Part shown: positions 22,775-34,335 of the stretch, piece by piece | Layout: the number at the start of each line of letters is the position of its first letter | How positions within the stretch are numbered: position 1 is the stretch's first letter | Source: Acidobacteriota bacterium | Lineage (GTDB): Bacteria > Acidobacteriota > UBA4820 > DSQY01 | Direction of reading: 5' to 3' | Assembly: GCA_021833665.1 (NCBI GenBank) | Contig: JAKBES010000003.1 | Span: 1-46,110 of the forward strand | Length of the DNA: 46,110 nt | Translations under genes and position numbers: made by a program | Notes under the pieces: generated by a model | The model's database searches: none | Told to the model about the DNA's origin: nothing | Seen by the model: only the letters and a program-made list of their open reading frames with translations

Positions 22775-22905
22775 TGTCCTGTAACAGCAGTTCGCCGAAT
22801 AAGTCCGGACGGCCTGACAGGACACGAAGGGGTGCGGGGAAGGCACTTCCCCGCTCTTTCGGGGTAACAGCCTGCCGCAGGCAGGCGCCCTAGGGGCGGA
22901 GCCCC
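22774..22905. repeat. Cluster of four inverted repeats (possible REP/MITE-like element)
   Basis: In 132 bases there are: a 9-bp inverted repeat GTGTCCTGT/ACAGGACAC (22774-22782 with 22817-22825); a 9-bp hairpin GCGGGGAAG/CTTCCCCGC with loop GCA (22834-22854) followed by TCTTTC; a 7-bp hairpin GCCTGCC/GGCAGGC with loop GCA (22870-22886); and GGGGC/GCCCC with loop GGA (22893-22905). The second hairpin may serve as terminator of the protease gene. The dense arrangement looks like a small non-coding repeat element. Confidence 0.7.
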
Positions 22906-23030
22906 CTGGGAAGTGTGGCGTCCCCAGCCTGGCCAAGTTATTCAAGGTTGTTCTGAGACGCCGCACTAGGGCAGCCCTTCAGCTTCCTTTTCCGGGGAGG
23001 GGCGGTGTATTCTTCGCTCGTGGAGGTGCC

Positions 23031-24179
23031 ATGCGTTTTTTGACCGCCGGCGAATCCCACGGACCCGCCCTGACGGCCATCCTCGAAGGGTGTCCGGCGG
23101 GCCTCGCCCTGTCCCCTTCCCAGATCGATGCCCAGCTCGCCCGGCGCCAGAAGGGATACGGACGGGGCGCCCGCCAGCGGATAGAGTCTGACCACGTGGA
23201 GATCCTCTCCGGCGTCCGCCGCGGGGAAACCCTCGGCTCTCCCATCGCCCTCCTGATCCGCAATCGCGACCACAAGGCGTGGTCGGACACCATGGCCGCG
23301 GAGCCAAGAGAGGGCGCCGCGGACCGGGCCCTCACCCTCCCCCGGCCGGGCCACGCGGACCTGCCGGGCGCCCTGAAATACGACAGGAGGGATGCGCGGG
23401 ACATTTTGGAGCGGGCCAGCGCCCGCGAGACAGCCGCGCGGGTTGCCGCCGGAGCGGTGGCGCGAGCACTCCTGGCCGAATGCGGCGTCGCCATCACGTC
23501 ATGCGTGCTCGGCATCGGCCCGGCCTTCCTGGAACGCTCCGTTCGTTGGGAGGAGTGTCAGGACTTGGACGAGAACATGCCCATCCCGGACGAGGAGACG
23601 AGGCGCCGAGCCCTCGCCGCCATCCAGGAGGCGTCGGCCCGCGGTGACACCCTGGGCGGGAAGGCCTTGGTCATGGCACGGGGGGTGCCGCCGGGGTTGG
23701 GTTCCCACGTCCACTGGGACCGGCGCCTGGATGCCCGTCTGGCCTTTCATTTCATGTCCATTCCCTCGGCCAAGGCGGTGGAGGTGGGGGACGGCGTGGC
23801 ATCGAGCGCCCGACCGGGGTCCGTGTCCCACGACGCGATTGCATACGATGGCGAGAGGGGTTTCCGCCGTGCGACCAACCGCGCCGGAGGCCTTGAAGGA
23901 GGCATCACCAACGGGGAAGACGTCCGGGTGACGGCCTACTTCAAGCCCCTTGCGACCCTCATGAAACCGTTGCCCTCCGTGGACCTGGCGACCAAGGTCC
24001 CGGGCCTCGCGCAGATCGAGCGCTCGGACGTGTGCGCCGTGCCCGCCGCGGCGGTCATCGGAGAGGCAGCCATGGCCCTGGCTCTGGCCGAGGCGCTGAC
24101 GGAAAAGTTCGGGGGGGACAGCATGCGCGAACTGCTTCGGAACGCCGAGGCGTTCCGGCGGCAGGTTAGGGAGTACTGA
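23031..24179 (+). CDS. aroC: Chorismate synthase
   Basis: Last step of the shikimate pathway: 5-enolpyruvylshikimate-3-phosphate to chorismate, using reduced FMN. The 382-residue protein starts with the signature RFLTAGESHGPAL and continues with QKGYGRGARQRIE and SGVRRGETLGSPIAL; GGLEGGITNGEDV and the C-terminal AVIGEAAMALALAEAL are also typical. GGAGGTGCC directly before the ATG supports the start. A histidine kinase gene follows after one base, and ligA after that, an operon with no obvious shared function. Confidence 0.97.
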   Translation: MRFLTAGESHGPALTAILEGCPAGLALSPSQIDAQLARRQKGYGRGARQRIESDHVEILSGVRRGETLGSPIALLIRNRDHKAWSDTMAAEPREGAADRALTLPRPGHADLPGALKYDRRDARDILERASARETAARVAAGAVARALLAECGVAITSCVLGIGPAFLERSVRWEECQDLDENMPIPDEETRRRALAAIQEASARGDTLGGKALVMARGVPPGLGSHVHWDRRLDARLAFHFMSIPSAKAVEVGDGVASSARPGSVSHDAIAYDGERGFRRATNRAGGLEGGITNGEDVRVTAYFKPLATLMKPLPSVDLATKVPGLAQIERSDVCAVPAAAVIGEAAMALALAEALTEKFGGDSMRELLRNAEAFRRQVREY

Positions 24180-24180
24180 C

Positions 24181-25515
24181 ATGCCCGAGTTCGGAACCGA
24201 TGTTCCCCTGGAGACCCGGCGCTCCGCCTACAAGCGGGAGGTGGTCTGGGCGTCCGTCCTCTTCGCCTTTATCTTTCTCGCGGTCCTGGGCCTGGGATCG
24301 GCCATCATCATCACCGACCTGAGCAACAAGGAAGTGTCCCAGATGCTCCACGGCTACGGAGAAGAACTCCAGAAGTCCGTGGAGAACGTGCCTACGACCC
24401 AGACCGTGAAGGGCTTCCAGCAGCAAAAGATCGTGACCACGCGGCTGAGCGAGTTTCTCACCGACAAGAAGATTTTCGATTCCTACGACCTCTACGACGA
24501 AAACGGAAATTTTCTCCGCCACGAGGACCAATTGAAGGCCGGATACCTCCTCAACGGGGCCGATCCGAGCGGCCTGCAGAAGGGCCAGCAGGAAGTCGTC
24601 ACGGGCACCCGGATTCCCATCCGGGTGAAGGTCCCCATTGAACCTGGAAAGCTCGGAACAGCCATTCTCTCCGTCAGCGAGGACGTGCTGGCCCGGCAGG
24701 CCACCCAATTCCGCAACGACATGGTGACCAAGATCATGGGACTGATCGCGGTCATCTCCCTCCTGCTCACCCTGGCCTTCGCGTATGTCCTCAGGCTTTT
24801 GAAGCTCACCCGCCGCCTGGAAGCCGACGCCCAGGATCAGCAGCGCCTCTCGTACCTGGGCCTCCTCAGTTCGGGCATCGCCCACGAGGTCAAGAATCCC
24901 CTCAATTCCATCCAGATGAACCTCCAGCTCCTGGAGGAGGAGGCCACCTCGGGCAGCGCTCCCGAGAAACTCCACGCCTGGATCGAGCCCATTCAGCGGG
25001 AAATCCGGCGCCTGGAACGCCTGGTCAACGACTTCCTACTCTTCGCCCGGCCGCTGACCTCCAACCCCCAGCCCGTCCAGGTGAACCTTATCCTGAACTC
25101 CATCGCTGATCTCGTGACGGAGGAAGCCCGCCAAAGGGGCGTGCATATCCACGTTGAAGTCCCTGAGGACCTCCCGGTCACGGTCACCGACGAGAGCCTG
25201 CTGCGCACGGCCCTCATGAACCTCGTCTTCAATGCGATTCAGGCCCTGCAAAACGGGGGCAACGTGGTGCTCAGGGCCAACGTCGAAAACGGCCGATGGG
25301 TCTTCGATGTCGAGGATGACGGCCCCGGTGTTCCCCCGGACAAACAGGAAGAAATCTTTCAGATCTTTTTCACCACCAAGGCCGGCGGCACGGGGTTGGG
25401 CCTGCCCATCGCCCGCCGCATCATGGAGGGCCTCGGCGGAAATCTCTCGCTGGCGGACCGGCCCGGGGGCGGCACCCGGTTCCGGGCTACCCTTCCCAGA
25501 GCAGGAGCCGCTTGA
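24181..25515 (+). CDS. Sensor histidine kinase
   Basis: A 444-residue transmembrane kinase. Helix 1 (about 21-45) and helix 2 (about 182-206) enclose a periplasmic domain of about 135 residues without a domain I recognise. There is no clear HAMP; a short coiled coil leads to HisKA with the phospho-accepting His235 in SSGIAHEVKNPLNS. The ATPase domain has LVFNAIQAL (N box), DDGPGVP (G1) and GGTGLGLPIARRIM (G2). No response regulator is next to it; the partner must be elsewhere. It begins one base after aroC and ends three bases before ligA. Confidence 0.93.
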   Translation: MPEFGTDVPLETRRSAYKREVVWASVLFAFIFLAVLGLGSAIIITDLSNKEVSQMLHGYGEELQKSVENVPTTQTVKGFQQQKIVTTRLSEFLTDKKIFDSYDLYDENGNFLRHEDQLKAGYLLNGADPSGLQKGQQEVVTGTRIPIRVKVPIEPGKLGTAILSVSEDVLARQATQFRNDMVTKIMGLIAVISLLLTLAFAYVLRLLKLTRRLEADAQDQQRLSYLGLLSSGIAHEVKNPLNSIQMNLQLLEEEATSGSAPEKLHAWIEPIQREIRRLERLVNDFLLFARPLTSNPQPVQVNLILNSIADLVTEEARQRGVHIHVEVPEDLPVTVTDESLLRTALMNLVFNAIQALQNGGNVVLRANVENGRWVFDVEDDGPGVPPDKQEEIFQIFFTTKAGGTGLGLPIARRIMEGLGGNLSLADRPGGGTRFRATLPRAGAA

Positions 25516-27579
<2,064 letters not shown>

Positions 27580-27583
27580 ACCC

Positions 27584-27611
27584 TTTGCAGGGAATCATTC
27601 TGGTGTATACT
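27584..27611 (+). promoter_or_regulatory. Candidate sigma-70 promoter for accB-accC
   Basis: TTTGCA (27584-27589), 16 bases, TATACT (27606-27611). It would start a transcript about 50 bases before the preferred accB ATG. A TTGACA (27611-27616) overlaps the -10 and may be a second -35 without a clear -10. Confidence 0.5.
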
Positions 27612-27667
27612 TGACAGGTTGAGGCGGTAAGCGAATGGCCGAAAAGACAAAGACCAGAGGGGAATCC

Positions 27668-28189
<522 letters not shown>

Positions 28190-28194
28190 GGTCC

Positions 28195-29529
28195 ATGTTC
28201 CGTAAGATCCTCATCGCCAACCGGGGCGAGATCGCCCTGAGAATCATCTGGGCCTGCAAGGAACTGGGCATCAAAACCGTGGCCGTTCATTCGGACGTGG
28301 ACATCGATTCGCTCCATGTACGGTTCGCCGATGAGAACATCTGCATCGGCCCGGCGCCGAGCCGCGACTCCTATCTGAAGATCACCAACCTCATCGCCGC
28401 TGCGGAGATCAGCAACGCCGATGCCATCCACCCCGGATACGGCTTCCTCTCCGAATCGGCGGAGTTCGCCCAGGTGTGCGAAGCATGCAACATCGCGTTC
28501 ATCGGCCCCAGCCCCCACACCATCGCGCTCATGGGGAACAAGGCCGAAGCCAAACGCACCATGAAGGCCGCCCGCGTCCCCGTCCTCCCGGGGTCGGACG
28601 GCCCCGTCCCCACGGCTGCCGAGGCGAAAGCCCTGGCGGCGGGCATGGGCTACCCGGTCATCTTGAAAGCAAGCGCGGGGGGCGGCGGGAAGGGCATGCG
28701 GGTCGTGCGGTCCGAGGGTGAACTGGATACGGCCTTCCAAATGGCGGGGGCGGAGGCCACCTCGGCCTTCGGCAACGGCGACCTCTACCTCGAAAAATAC
28801 CTGGAAGAGCCCCGTCACATCGAGGTCCAGATCCTCGGAGACAAGCACGGCAACATCATTCACCTCTTCGAACGCGAGTGCTCCATCCAGCGGCGGCACC
28901 AGAAGCTCATCGAAGAGGCCCCGAGCCCGGCCCTCAGCGCCATGCAGCGCAGCGAGCTGGGCCACACGGCGGTGAAGGGCGCTGCGGCCGTGAACTACTT
29001 CACGGCGGGCACCATGGAATTTCTCTACGACAAGGGGAAGTTCTACTTCATGGAAATGAACACCCGCATTCAGGTGGAGCACCCCGTCACCGAAAACATC
29101 ACCAACATCGACCTGGTGAAGGCCCAGATCATGGCCGCCGCGGGCGAAAAAATGACCTACCGGCAAAAGGACCTCAAGATCGCCGGCCATTCCATGGAAT
29201 GCCGCATCAACGCCGAGGACCCCATCCGGTTCACCCCCTCGCCGGGGAAAATCACCACCTTCAGCATACCCGGCGGGCCCGGCGTTCGCGTGGATACGGC
29301 GGCCTACGCGGGCTATTTTGTTTCGCCCCACTACGACTCCCTCATCGCCAAGCTCATCGTCCGGGGCCACACGAGGGCCGACTGCATCATGCGCATGAAG
29401 CGCTCCCTGGAGTCCTTCGTGGTGGAGGGGATCAAGACGAACATCCCCATGCACCTGCGCATCATGGACGACGAGGATTTCAAGGCCGGAAACCTCTCAA
29501 CCAAGTTCATGGAGAGATATCTGGCATAA
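28195..29529 (+). CDS. accC: Biotin carboxylase subunit of acetyl-CoA carboxylase
   Basis: ATP-grasp enzyme that carboxylates the biotin on AccB with bicarbonate. At 444 residues it has the usual length. It begins [17 protein letters not shown], with the glycine-rich ATP loop [11 protein letters not shown], the REC(S)IQRRHQK segment and the active-site stretch [16 protein letters not shown]. The start is five bases after accB; GAGGT is its ribosome binding site. accA/accD are not in the window. Confidence 0.97.
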   Translation: MFRKILIANRGEIALRIIWACKELGIKTVAVHSDVDIDSLHVRFADENICIGPAPSRDSYLKITNLIAAAEISNADAIHPGYGFLSESAEFAQVCEACNIAFIGPSPHTIALMGNKAEAKRTMKAARVPVLPGSDGPVPTAAEAKALAAGMGYPVILKASAGGGGKGMRVVRSEGELDTAFQMAGAEATSAFGNGDLYLEKYLEEPRHIEVQILGDKHGNIIHLFERECSIQRRHQKLIEEAPSPALSAMQRSELGHTAVKGAAAVNYFTAGTMEFLYDKGKFYFMEMNTRIQVEHPVTENITNIDLVKAQIMAAAGEKMTYRQKDLKIAGHSMECRINAEDPIRFTPSPGKITTFSIPGGPGVRVDTAAYAGYFVSPHYDSLIAKLIVRGHTRADCIMRMKRSLESFVVEGIKTNIPMHLRIMDDEDFKAGNLSTKFMERYLA

Positions 29530-29539
29530 GGGGGCGATT

Positions 29540-29575
29540 GGGCAAGGCGCGAGGCGCGAGACGCAAGAAACATTC
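29540..29575. repeat. Short degenerate heptamer array (GGCGCGA)
   Basis: GGCGCGA, GGCGCGA, GACGCAA in tandem within the 84-base gap between accC and thiE. A weaker 8-base repetition (CATCGCTT, CACTGCTT) precedes the thiE ATG. Confidence 0.5.
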
Positions 29576-29613
29576 GGATTTTCACCCTAACTGCCCCATC
29601 GCTTCACTGCTTC

Positions 29614-30267
29614 ATGGCCAAGGTTGTTTCAATGCCGCTCACCCTGCCGCCCCTTTACCCGATCACACCTGAAAACCTGCGGGGCTCCGCGCTTCTGGCG
29701 TGGGCCGCGGACCTCATCGACTCGGGCTGCGGCCTGCTCCAATACCGCCGCAAGGACGGGCCGGACGGAGAGCGGCTACAGGACCTGGAGGCCCTGCTGG
29801 CCTTGGTACGGCCACGGGGAGGCCGGATCATCGTGGACGACCGGGTGGACCTGTGCCTCCTGGCGGACGCGGACGGCGTCCACCTGGGCCAGGATGACAT
29901 GGCGCCCGCCGAAGCGCGGCAGATGCTGGGAGCTGGTAAAATCATCGGCCTGTCTACCCACAGCCTTCGCCAGGTAGAAGACGCCCTGGAAGAGCCCGTG
30001 GACTATCTGGCCTTGGGCCCCGTGTTTCCCACGGCCACCAAGGCGAACCCCGATTCGGTGGTCTCACGCGAGATCCAAGAGGCCGCCATCGCCCGTTCAG
30101 CGCTTCCGCTCGCGGCCATCGGAGGAATCACGCCCGGAACCGCCCGGGATCTCTGGGCCCGCGGCTTCGCCTCCCTGGCCGTCATCGGCGCCCTGTCGAG
30201 AAACCCTGGTGACGTCTGGCGCGCGTTCATGGCGGCGAGTCCCGGGACAGGCGCGTCCGGGGCATGA
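29614..30267 (+). CDS. thiE: Thiamine-phosphate synthase
   Basis: Joins the pyrimidine and thiazole halves of thiamine phosphate. The 217-residue TIM-barrel has the family stretches GLLQYRRKD, IIVDDRVDLCLLADADGVHLGQDD, GLSTHSLRQ (canonical GxSxH) and LGPVFPTATK with AIGGIT near the end. The start could be ATG at 29614, which lacks a Shine-Dalgarno, or ATG at 29632, with AAGG upstream. No TPP riboswitch is seen in the 84-base gap before it, and no other thi gene is adjacent. A 6-bp hairpin (30300-30315) follows the stop. Confidence 0.93.
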   Translation: MAKVVSMPLTLPPLYPITPENLRGSALLAWAADLIDSGCGLLQYRRKDGPDGERLQDLEALLALVRPRGGRIIVDDRVDLCLLADADGVHLGQDDMAPAEARQMLGAGKIIGLSTHSLRQVEDALEEPVDYLALGPVFPTATKANPDSVVSREIQEAAIARSALPLAAIGGITPGTARDLWARGFASLAVIGALSRNPGDVWRAFMAASPGTGASGA

Positions 30268-30299
30268 ATAGGCACTCCCTGTCCGTCCCTGTTGGAGCC

Positions 30300-30315
30300 A
30301 GCCCAGGGTTGGGCT
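30300..30315. repeat. Small hairpin between thiE and queD
   Basis: AGCCCA and TGGGCT pair around a GGGT loop. No T-run follows. It does not fit the preQ1 riboswitch pattern that might be expected before queD. Confidence 0.4.
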
Positions 30316-30359
30316 AGGATGGCCCCTTGCTTCCGGAGGGAGGCGCCTTAGGAGACCGG

Positions 30360-30719
30360 ATGTTCGAGATCAAGATCACGCGAGATTTTGCGGCGGCGCA
30401 CCGGGTGGAGGACTACCCGGGCAACTGCGAGCGGCTGCACGGCCATAACTGGAAGGTGGAGGTGATCGCCAGGAGCACCGTCCTGGACGGCCTGGGCATG
30501 GTGTTGGATTTCCGCAAGCTCAAGGATCTCACGGACCAGGTGCTGGGGCGGCTGGACCACGAGTATCTCAACGAAGTGGAACCCTTCACGAAGCTCAACC
30601 CCACGGCGGAGAACATCGCCCGCTATATCTACGACGAGGTCTCCAGGTCGGTCCCTCTCCACCGGGTGAACGTCTTCGAGACCGAGAGCTCCGTCGCCTC
30701 CTACTTCGTGGGGCCCTGA
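30360..30719 (+). CDS. queD: 6-carboxy-tetrahydropterin synthase QueD
   Basis: Converts dihydroneopterin triphosphate to 6-carboxy-tetrahydropterin, an early step to queuosine. The 119-residue protein has the zinc histidines His14, His27 and His29 and catalytic Cys23 (AAHRVEDYPGNCERLHGHNW), LDFRKLKDL, LDHEYLN and ETESSVASY. The ATG at 30360 follows GGAG by about five bases; an in-frame ATG at 30327 is too long for the family. It shares one base with queE (TGATG). Confidence 0.96.
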   Translation: MFEIKITRDFAAAHRVEDYPGNCERLHGHNWKVEVIARSTVLDGLGMVLDFRKLKDLTDQVLGRLDHEYLNEVEPFTKLNPTAENIARYIYDEVSRSVPLHRVNVFETESSVASYFVGP

Positions 30720-31453
30720 TGGCTCCCACTTCCTACGGAGGCGCCGCGCGGCGAGGACCCGCCCCCCGGCCCCTCACGGGTTCGCGCCGGTATCTCACGC
30801 GCACGCTGGCGGAGCCCACGCTCCTGGTGAACGAGGTCTACGCCTCCCTTCAGGGGGAGGGGCCCGAACAGGGCTTCCCCACGGTCCTGGTGCGGCTCAC
30901 GGGGTGCAATCTGCGGTGCACCTATTGCGACAGCGCCTTCGCCTTTTTCGAGGGCCGCCGCAGGCTCCTGCGGGACGTGGTGGACGAGGTATCGGCCCTG
31001 CGCATCAGGCGGGTTTTGATCACCGGGGGCGAACCCTTGGCCCAGCGGGAAACCCCGGCCCTCTGCCGGTCCCTCCTGCGCCTGGACCATTTGGTTTCCG
31101 TGGAAACCAACGGCACTTATGAGCTTGCAGCCCTCCCCAAGCGGGTGCTGAAAGTCGTGGACGTGAAGACCCCGGGGAGCGGCGCGGGGGACTCGTTCCA
31201 AGCCGCTCTTTTGGGCCAGATGGACAAGAAAGACGTGCTCAAGTTCGTCTGCCGCCACCGCGACGACTACCTCTTCGCCAGAGACTTTATGGCCCTCCAT
31301 GGCCTGCCCGGCCCGCCTTCCGTGGTCCTCTCCCCCGTCTGGGGCGAGCTCGATCCCAAAGATCTGGCGGCGTGGACGCTGGAGGACCGCCTCGACGCTC
31401 GGGTGCAGATTCAGCTTCACAAGGTGCTGTGGGGACAGGAGAGGGGGAAGTAG
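30719..31453 (+). CDS. queE: 7-carboxy-7-deazaguanine synthase QueE
   Basis: Radical SAM enzyme that makes 7-carboxy-7-deazaguanine from the QueD product. The [4Fe-4S] cysteines are Cys63, Cys67 and Cys70 in TGCNLRCTYC; GEGPEQGFPTVLVRL before it and LITGGEPL after it are typical. The N-terminus is about 35 residues longer than usual, so a later start is possible, but the one-base overlap with queD supports this ATG. A heptamer array separates it from queC. Confidence 0.95.
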   Translation: MAPTSYGGAARRGPAPRPLTGSRRYLTRTLAEPTLLVNEVYASLQGEGPEQGFPTVLVRLTGCNLRCTYCDSAFAFFEGRRRLLRDVVDEVSALRIRRVLITGGEPLAQRETPALCRSLLRLDHLVSVETNGTYELAALPKRVLKVVDVKTPGSGAGDSFQAALLGQMDKKDVLKFVCRHRDDYLFARDFMALHGLPGPPSVVLSPVWGELDPKDLAAWTLEDRLDARVQIQLHKVLWGQERGK

Positions 31454-31460
31454 TTGAGTT

Positions 31461-31525
<65 letters not shown>

Positions 31526-31649
31526 AGGTCGGGAGTCAGAAGCTGAACGGTGAGAGAAGGCGGAGGATGAGTGGCAACCCATCGAGGGAGAGGATGTCGG
31601 CTCCCTCTACCCGAGGCCCCAGTTTTTCCTCTTCACGGCAGGCGAAACC

Positions 31650-32450
31650 ATGAGTGAGAATCCCTTGGACACGACACCCGGCGTTCCCGGCCCGCATCCT
31701 CCCTTGGCCGTGGTGCTTCTGAGCGGCGGCATGGACTCCCTGACGGCGGCGGGGATCGCGCGCCGGGACGGATTCGATCTGGCCTTGATCCACTTCAACT
31801 ACGGCCAGCGCACGGAGGAAGCGGAAGCTCGCGCCTTCGGACGGATCGCGGAGTTTTTCGGCGTTCCCGCGGAGCGGCACCTGACGGTGCACACCAACTT
31901 CTTCACCCTGGCGGGAGGATCGGCCCTCACCTCGGCGTCCATCGACGTCCCCGCCGCCAACCTCGCGTCAACCTCCGTGCCCGTCACCTACGTGCCTTTC
32001 CGGAACGCCGTGCTCCTGAGCATGGCCGTGGGGTGGGCCGAGGTCCTCGGCGCGCGGCGCGTCTACTACGGAGCCGTCTCCCAGGATTCCTCCGGCTATC
32101 CCGACTGCCGCCCGGCTTTCGTGGAGGCCTTCAACCGCCTGGTGGTGGAAGGGACCAAGGCGGAAAGCACCATCGAGGTCCGAGCCCCCCTCGTGGCGCT
32201 GACCAAAGCACAGATCGTCGGCCTCGCCGCCGGCATGGGGTTGCCCCTGGACCTCACGTGGTCCTGCTACAGCAGAAACGACTTGGCGTGCGGCGTGTGC
32301 GATTCGTGCGCCCTTCGCCTGCGGGGCTTCGAGCAGGCGGGCCTCCAGGACCCCATTCGGTACGCGGGCCGCGCCCTTCCGCAAGACCAGCGCCGGGAGC
32401 GCATCCGAAGGCTCTCGGTCCTCCTGCGCGCCCTGACCCAACCCTCATGA
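31650..32450 (+). CDS. queC: 7-cyano-7-deazaguanine (preQ0) synthase QueC
   Basis: ATP-dependent enzyme that turns the QueE product into preQ0. The 266-residue protein has the PP-loop LSGGMDS (about 24-30), HFNYGQRT, VPFRNAVLLSMA, and the four zinc cysteines in SCY..C..C..C near the C-terminus (TWSCYSRNDLACGVCDSC). About 15 residues precede the usual family start. It completes queD-queE-queC; queF and tgt are not in the window, so use of preQ0 for queuosine or for DNA modification cannot be told. Its stop overlaps the transporter gene by four bases. Confidence 0.96.
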   Translation: MSENPLDTTPGVPGPHPPLAVVLLSGGMDSLTAAGIARRDGFDLALIHFNYGQRTEEAEARAFGRIAEFFGVPAERHLTVHTNFFTLAGGSALTSASIDVPAANLASTSVPVTYVPFRNAVLLSMAVGWAEVLGARRVYYGAVSQDSSGYPDCRPAFVEAFNRLVVEGTKAESTIEVRAPLVALTKAQIVGLAAGMGLPLDLTWSCYSRNDLACGVCDSCALRLRGFEQAGLQDPIRYAGRALPQDQRRERIRRLSVLLRALTQPS

Positions 32451-33379
32451 CATCGGATGGAGCCCGCGCCGGCTGGGCCATGATCGGCATGTCCCTCCTG
32501 TTCGGCGCCTCCTTCGTGGGCACCAAGATCGCCCTCACCGATTTCACTCCGGCCCAGCTCATTTTCCTCCGCTTCAGCCTTGCCGCCGCTTTGTTTTACG
32601 GCCTTTCCCCGTGGCTCGGCGCGTCCAAGCTGGACACGCGAGGCTACAGGAGCATTTTCCTCATGTCGCTCTTCGAGCCGGGGGCCTATTTTTTCCTGGA
32701 AGCGGCCGGTATCCAGCGGACACTGGCCTCCACCGCCTCCATTCTGATCTCCACCATTCCCCTTTTCGTCCTCCTGCTCGAGGCCCTCTGGCTCAAGGTG
32801 CCCGTGGTCCCCGTAGAGGTGGCCCTCATCCTGTTGTCGCTCGGCGGGATCGCCTTGCTGGTGGCGGCGGGAGGCCGAGGTAACCGGGCCTTCGGGGGGG
32901 CCATGGAGGGAAACCTGCTCATCCTGGGCGCCGCCTTCGCCGCGTCCCTCTATACCGTCATGGCGCGGCGGGTCATGGCCAGTTACAATGCCGTGGCGGT
33001 GACCCGCCTCCAATCCCTCTACGCGGCCCTCATGTACCTTCCTTTCGCCTGCTGGGACTGGTATGCGGCACCGTTCCGCTCCCCCGGTCCGAGGGGCTGG
33101 GCCTCATTGGCCTACCTCGGGGTGGGCTGTTCGTTCCTGGCGTATTGGCTCCTCAATTACGCCCTGGGCAAAGTCAAAGCCTCCGTCGTCTCCGCCTTCA
33201 CCAACGTGATTCCCGTCGTGGGCTCAGCCCTCGCCGTGGTTCTCCTCGGGGAGCGCCTCTACGCGCTTCAGGCCGTGGGCGCCGTGGTGGTCTTGGTGTG
33301 CACGTCCCTTCTCGCCCTCAGGCACACCCGCGCCGACCCGCCGCACTCAGGGGCGAACCTTCAGCCTGACGGGCCGTGA
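32447..33379 (+). CDS. EamA-family (DMT) transporter
   Basis: A 310-residue membrane protein with ten hydrophobic helices in two EamA repeats: LLFGASFVGTKIALTDFTPAQLIFLRF starts the first and the second ends VVSAFTNVIPVVGSALAVVLLGERL, both typical. Family members export amino acids or metabolites; the substrate is unknown. The ATG overlaps the queC stop (ATGA), so it is read with the que genes, though a role in queuosine is not shown. Its end overlaps the convergent rsmA gene by 19 bases. Confidence 0.92.
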   Translation: MTSDGARAGWAMIGMSLLFGASFVGTKIALTDFTPAQLIFLRFSLAAALFYGLSPWLGASKLDTRGYRSIFLMSLFEPGAYFFLEAAGIQRTLASTASILISTIPLFVLLLEALWLKVPVVPVEVALILLSLGGIALLVAAGGRGNRAFGGAMEGNLLILGAAFAASLYTVMARRVMASYNAVAVTRLQSLYAALMYLPFACWDWYAAPFRSPGPRGWASLAYLGVGCSFLAYWLLNYALGKVKASVVSAFTNVIPVVGSALAVVLLGERLYALQAVGAVVVLVCTSLLALRHTRADPPHSGANLQPDGP

Positions 33380-34161
33380 GCATAAAGGCGCGCCAAGTCC
33401 TCGGGGTTCACCTGAGCGGGACGAACGGAGGGGGCATATCCGAGGCGGCCCAGAGCGGCGATCCAGCGCTCCCGCGTCTCGCGGTGGCCCCCACTCAGGT
33501 TGGAGGCGAGGGTCTTTCGCGGATGCCGGAACGCTCCCTGGAGGAAGTCCCAGTAGGACCACATGGCACCTGAAGGGAGGCCGGGCACGGGCCGTGCCTG
33601 GAACGCGCACACGGCGCTGGTCACCTTCGGTGCCGGGGCGAAGGCACCCGGTGGAACACCGAAAAGGATCCGGCGGTCCCACCAAGGATCGGCCCACGCG
33701 GCGAGGGGGCCGTATCCGGCCCCTCCCGCCCCGGCGCAGAATTTCGCCGCCACCTCCCGCTGAAGCATGACGACTATTCCAACGAGGGTCTCCCTGCTCG
33801 CGAGGGCCTGCCTCAGGATTTCGGTCCCCGCGTTGTAGGGGAGATTGCCCACGAGAAACCACGGAAACAGGCCGCTGATCCGGGATAAGCCGTGCCAATC
33901 AAAGGTCCGGGCGTCGGCCACCGAAAGCCTGGCCTCCGGGAAGCGCCGGGCCAAGTCCGCTCCGAGGGCATCGTCGAGTTCGACCAGCCAAAGGGGCTTG
34001 CCCATCGCGGCCAGCCCTCCTGTCAGGGCACCCCGGCCCGGCCCCACCTCCACGACACCCCGAGCCTGCGAAGCCATGAAGCGGCACGACTCGATCATGC
34101 GCCGCACCACCGCCTCGGAAGCGAGGAAATGTTGTCCAAGCGAGCGCTTCGCTCCCACCAT
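33361..34161 (-). CDS. rsmA: 16S rRNA dimethyladenosine transferase RsmA (KsgA)
   Basis: Dimethylates two adjacent adenines in the 3' helix of 16S rRNA during small-subunit assembly. The 266-residue protein starts with the family motif LGQHFL, has the SAM loop VEVGPGRGALT (37-47) and catalytic NLPYN, and carries the PKVTSAVCAF stretch. The start ATG has no Shine-Dalgarno, and a TATACT lies only six bases before it, so the message may be leaderless. The 3' end overlaps the DMT transporter gene on the other strand. Confidence 0.95.
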   Translation of the reverse strand: MVGAKRSLGQHFLASEAVVRRMIESCRFMASQARGVVEVGPGRGALTGGLAAMGKPLWLVELDDALGADLARRFPEARLSVADARTFDWHGLSRISGLFPWFLVGNLPYNAGTEILRQALASRETLVGIVVMLQREVAAKFCAGAGGAGYGPLAAWADPWWDRRILFGVPPGAFAPAPKVTSAVCAFQARPVPGLPSGAMWSYWDFLQGAFRHPRKTLASNLSGGHRETRERWIAALGRLGYAPSVRPAQVNPEDLARLYAHGPSG

Positions 34162-34167
34162 GCTTCA

Positions 34168-34173
34168 AGTATA
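34168..34173 (-). promoter_or_regulatory. -10 element placed for a leaderless rsmA mRNA
   Basis: TATACT on the minus strand, six bases before the rsmA ATG. With the usual 6-7 base distance, transcription would start at the A of the ATG. No good -35 is seen. Confidence 0.45.
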
Positions 34174-34335
34174 GCCGAAGCCGTCTCCAATCCGGCGGCT
34201 TACCGAAGGGACTACGGGATCCAGCGCGCCGGGGGGTGACTTTTCACCGGAAACGCGCTACCTTATGTGGGCTGGATATGGCAACGGGCCTGTCCGGCGC
34301 CTCATCCACTTCAGCTCCCAAACCGGGAGGATTCC

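Noticed and set aside
29530-29613. TPP riboswitch before thiE
   Set aside because: No CTGAGA-type core; the gap is filled by short repeats.
30268-30359. preQ1 riboswitch before queD
   Set aside because: The gap has a small hairpin but not the conserved A-rich tail and pseudoknot pattern of preQ1 elements.
33361-33379. 19-bp convergent overlap of the DMT transporter and rsmA genes as a sign of mis-annotation
   Set aside because: Both C-termini are plausible, and small convergent overlaps are common in compact genomes.
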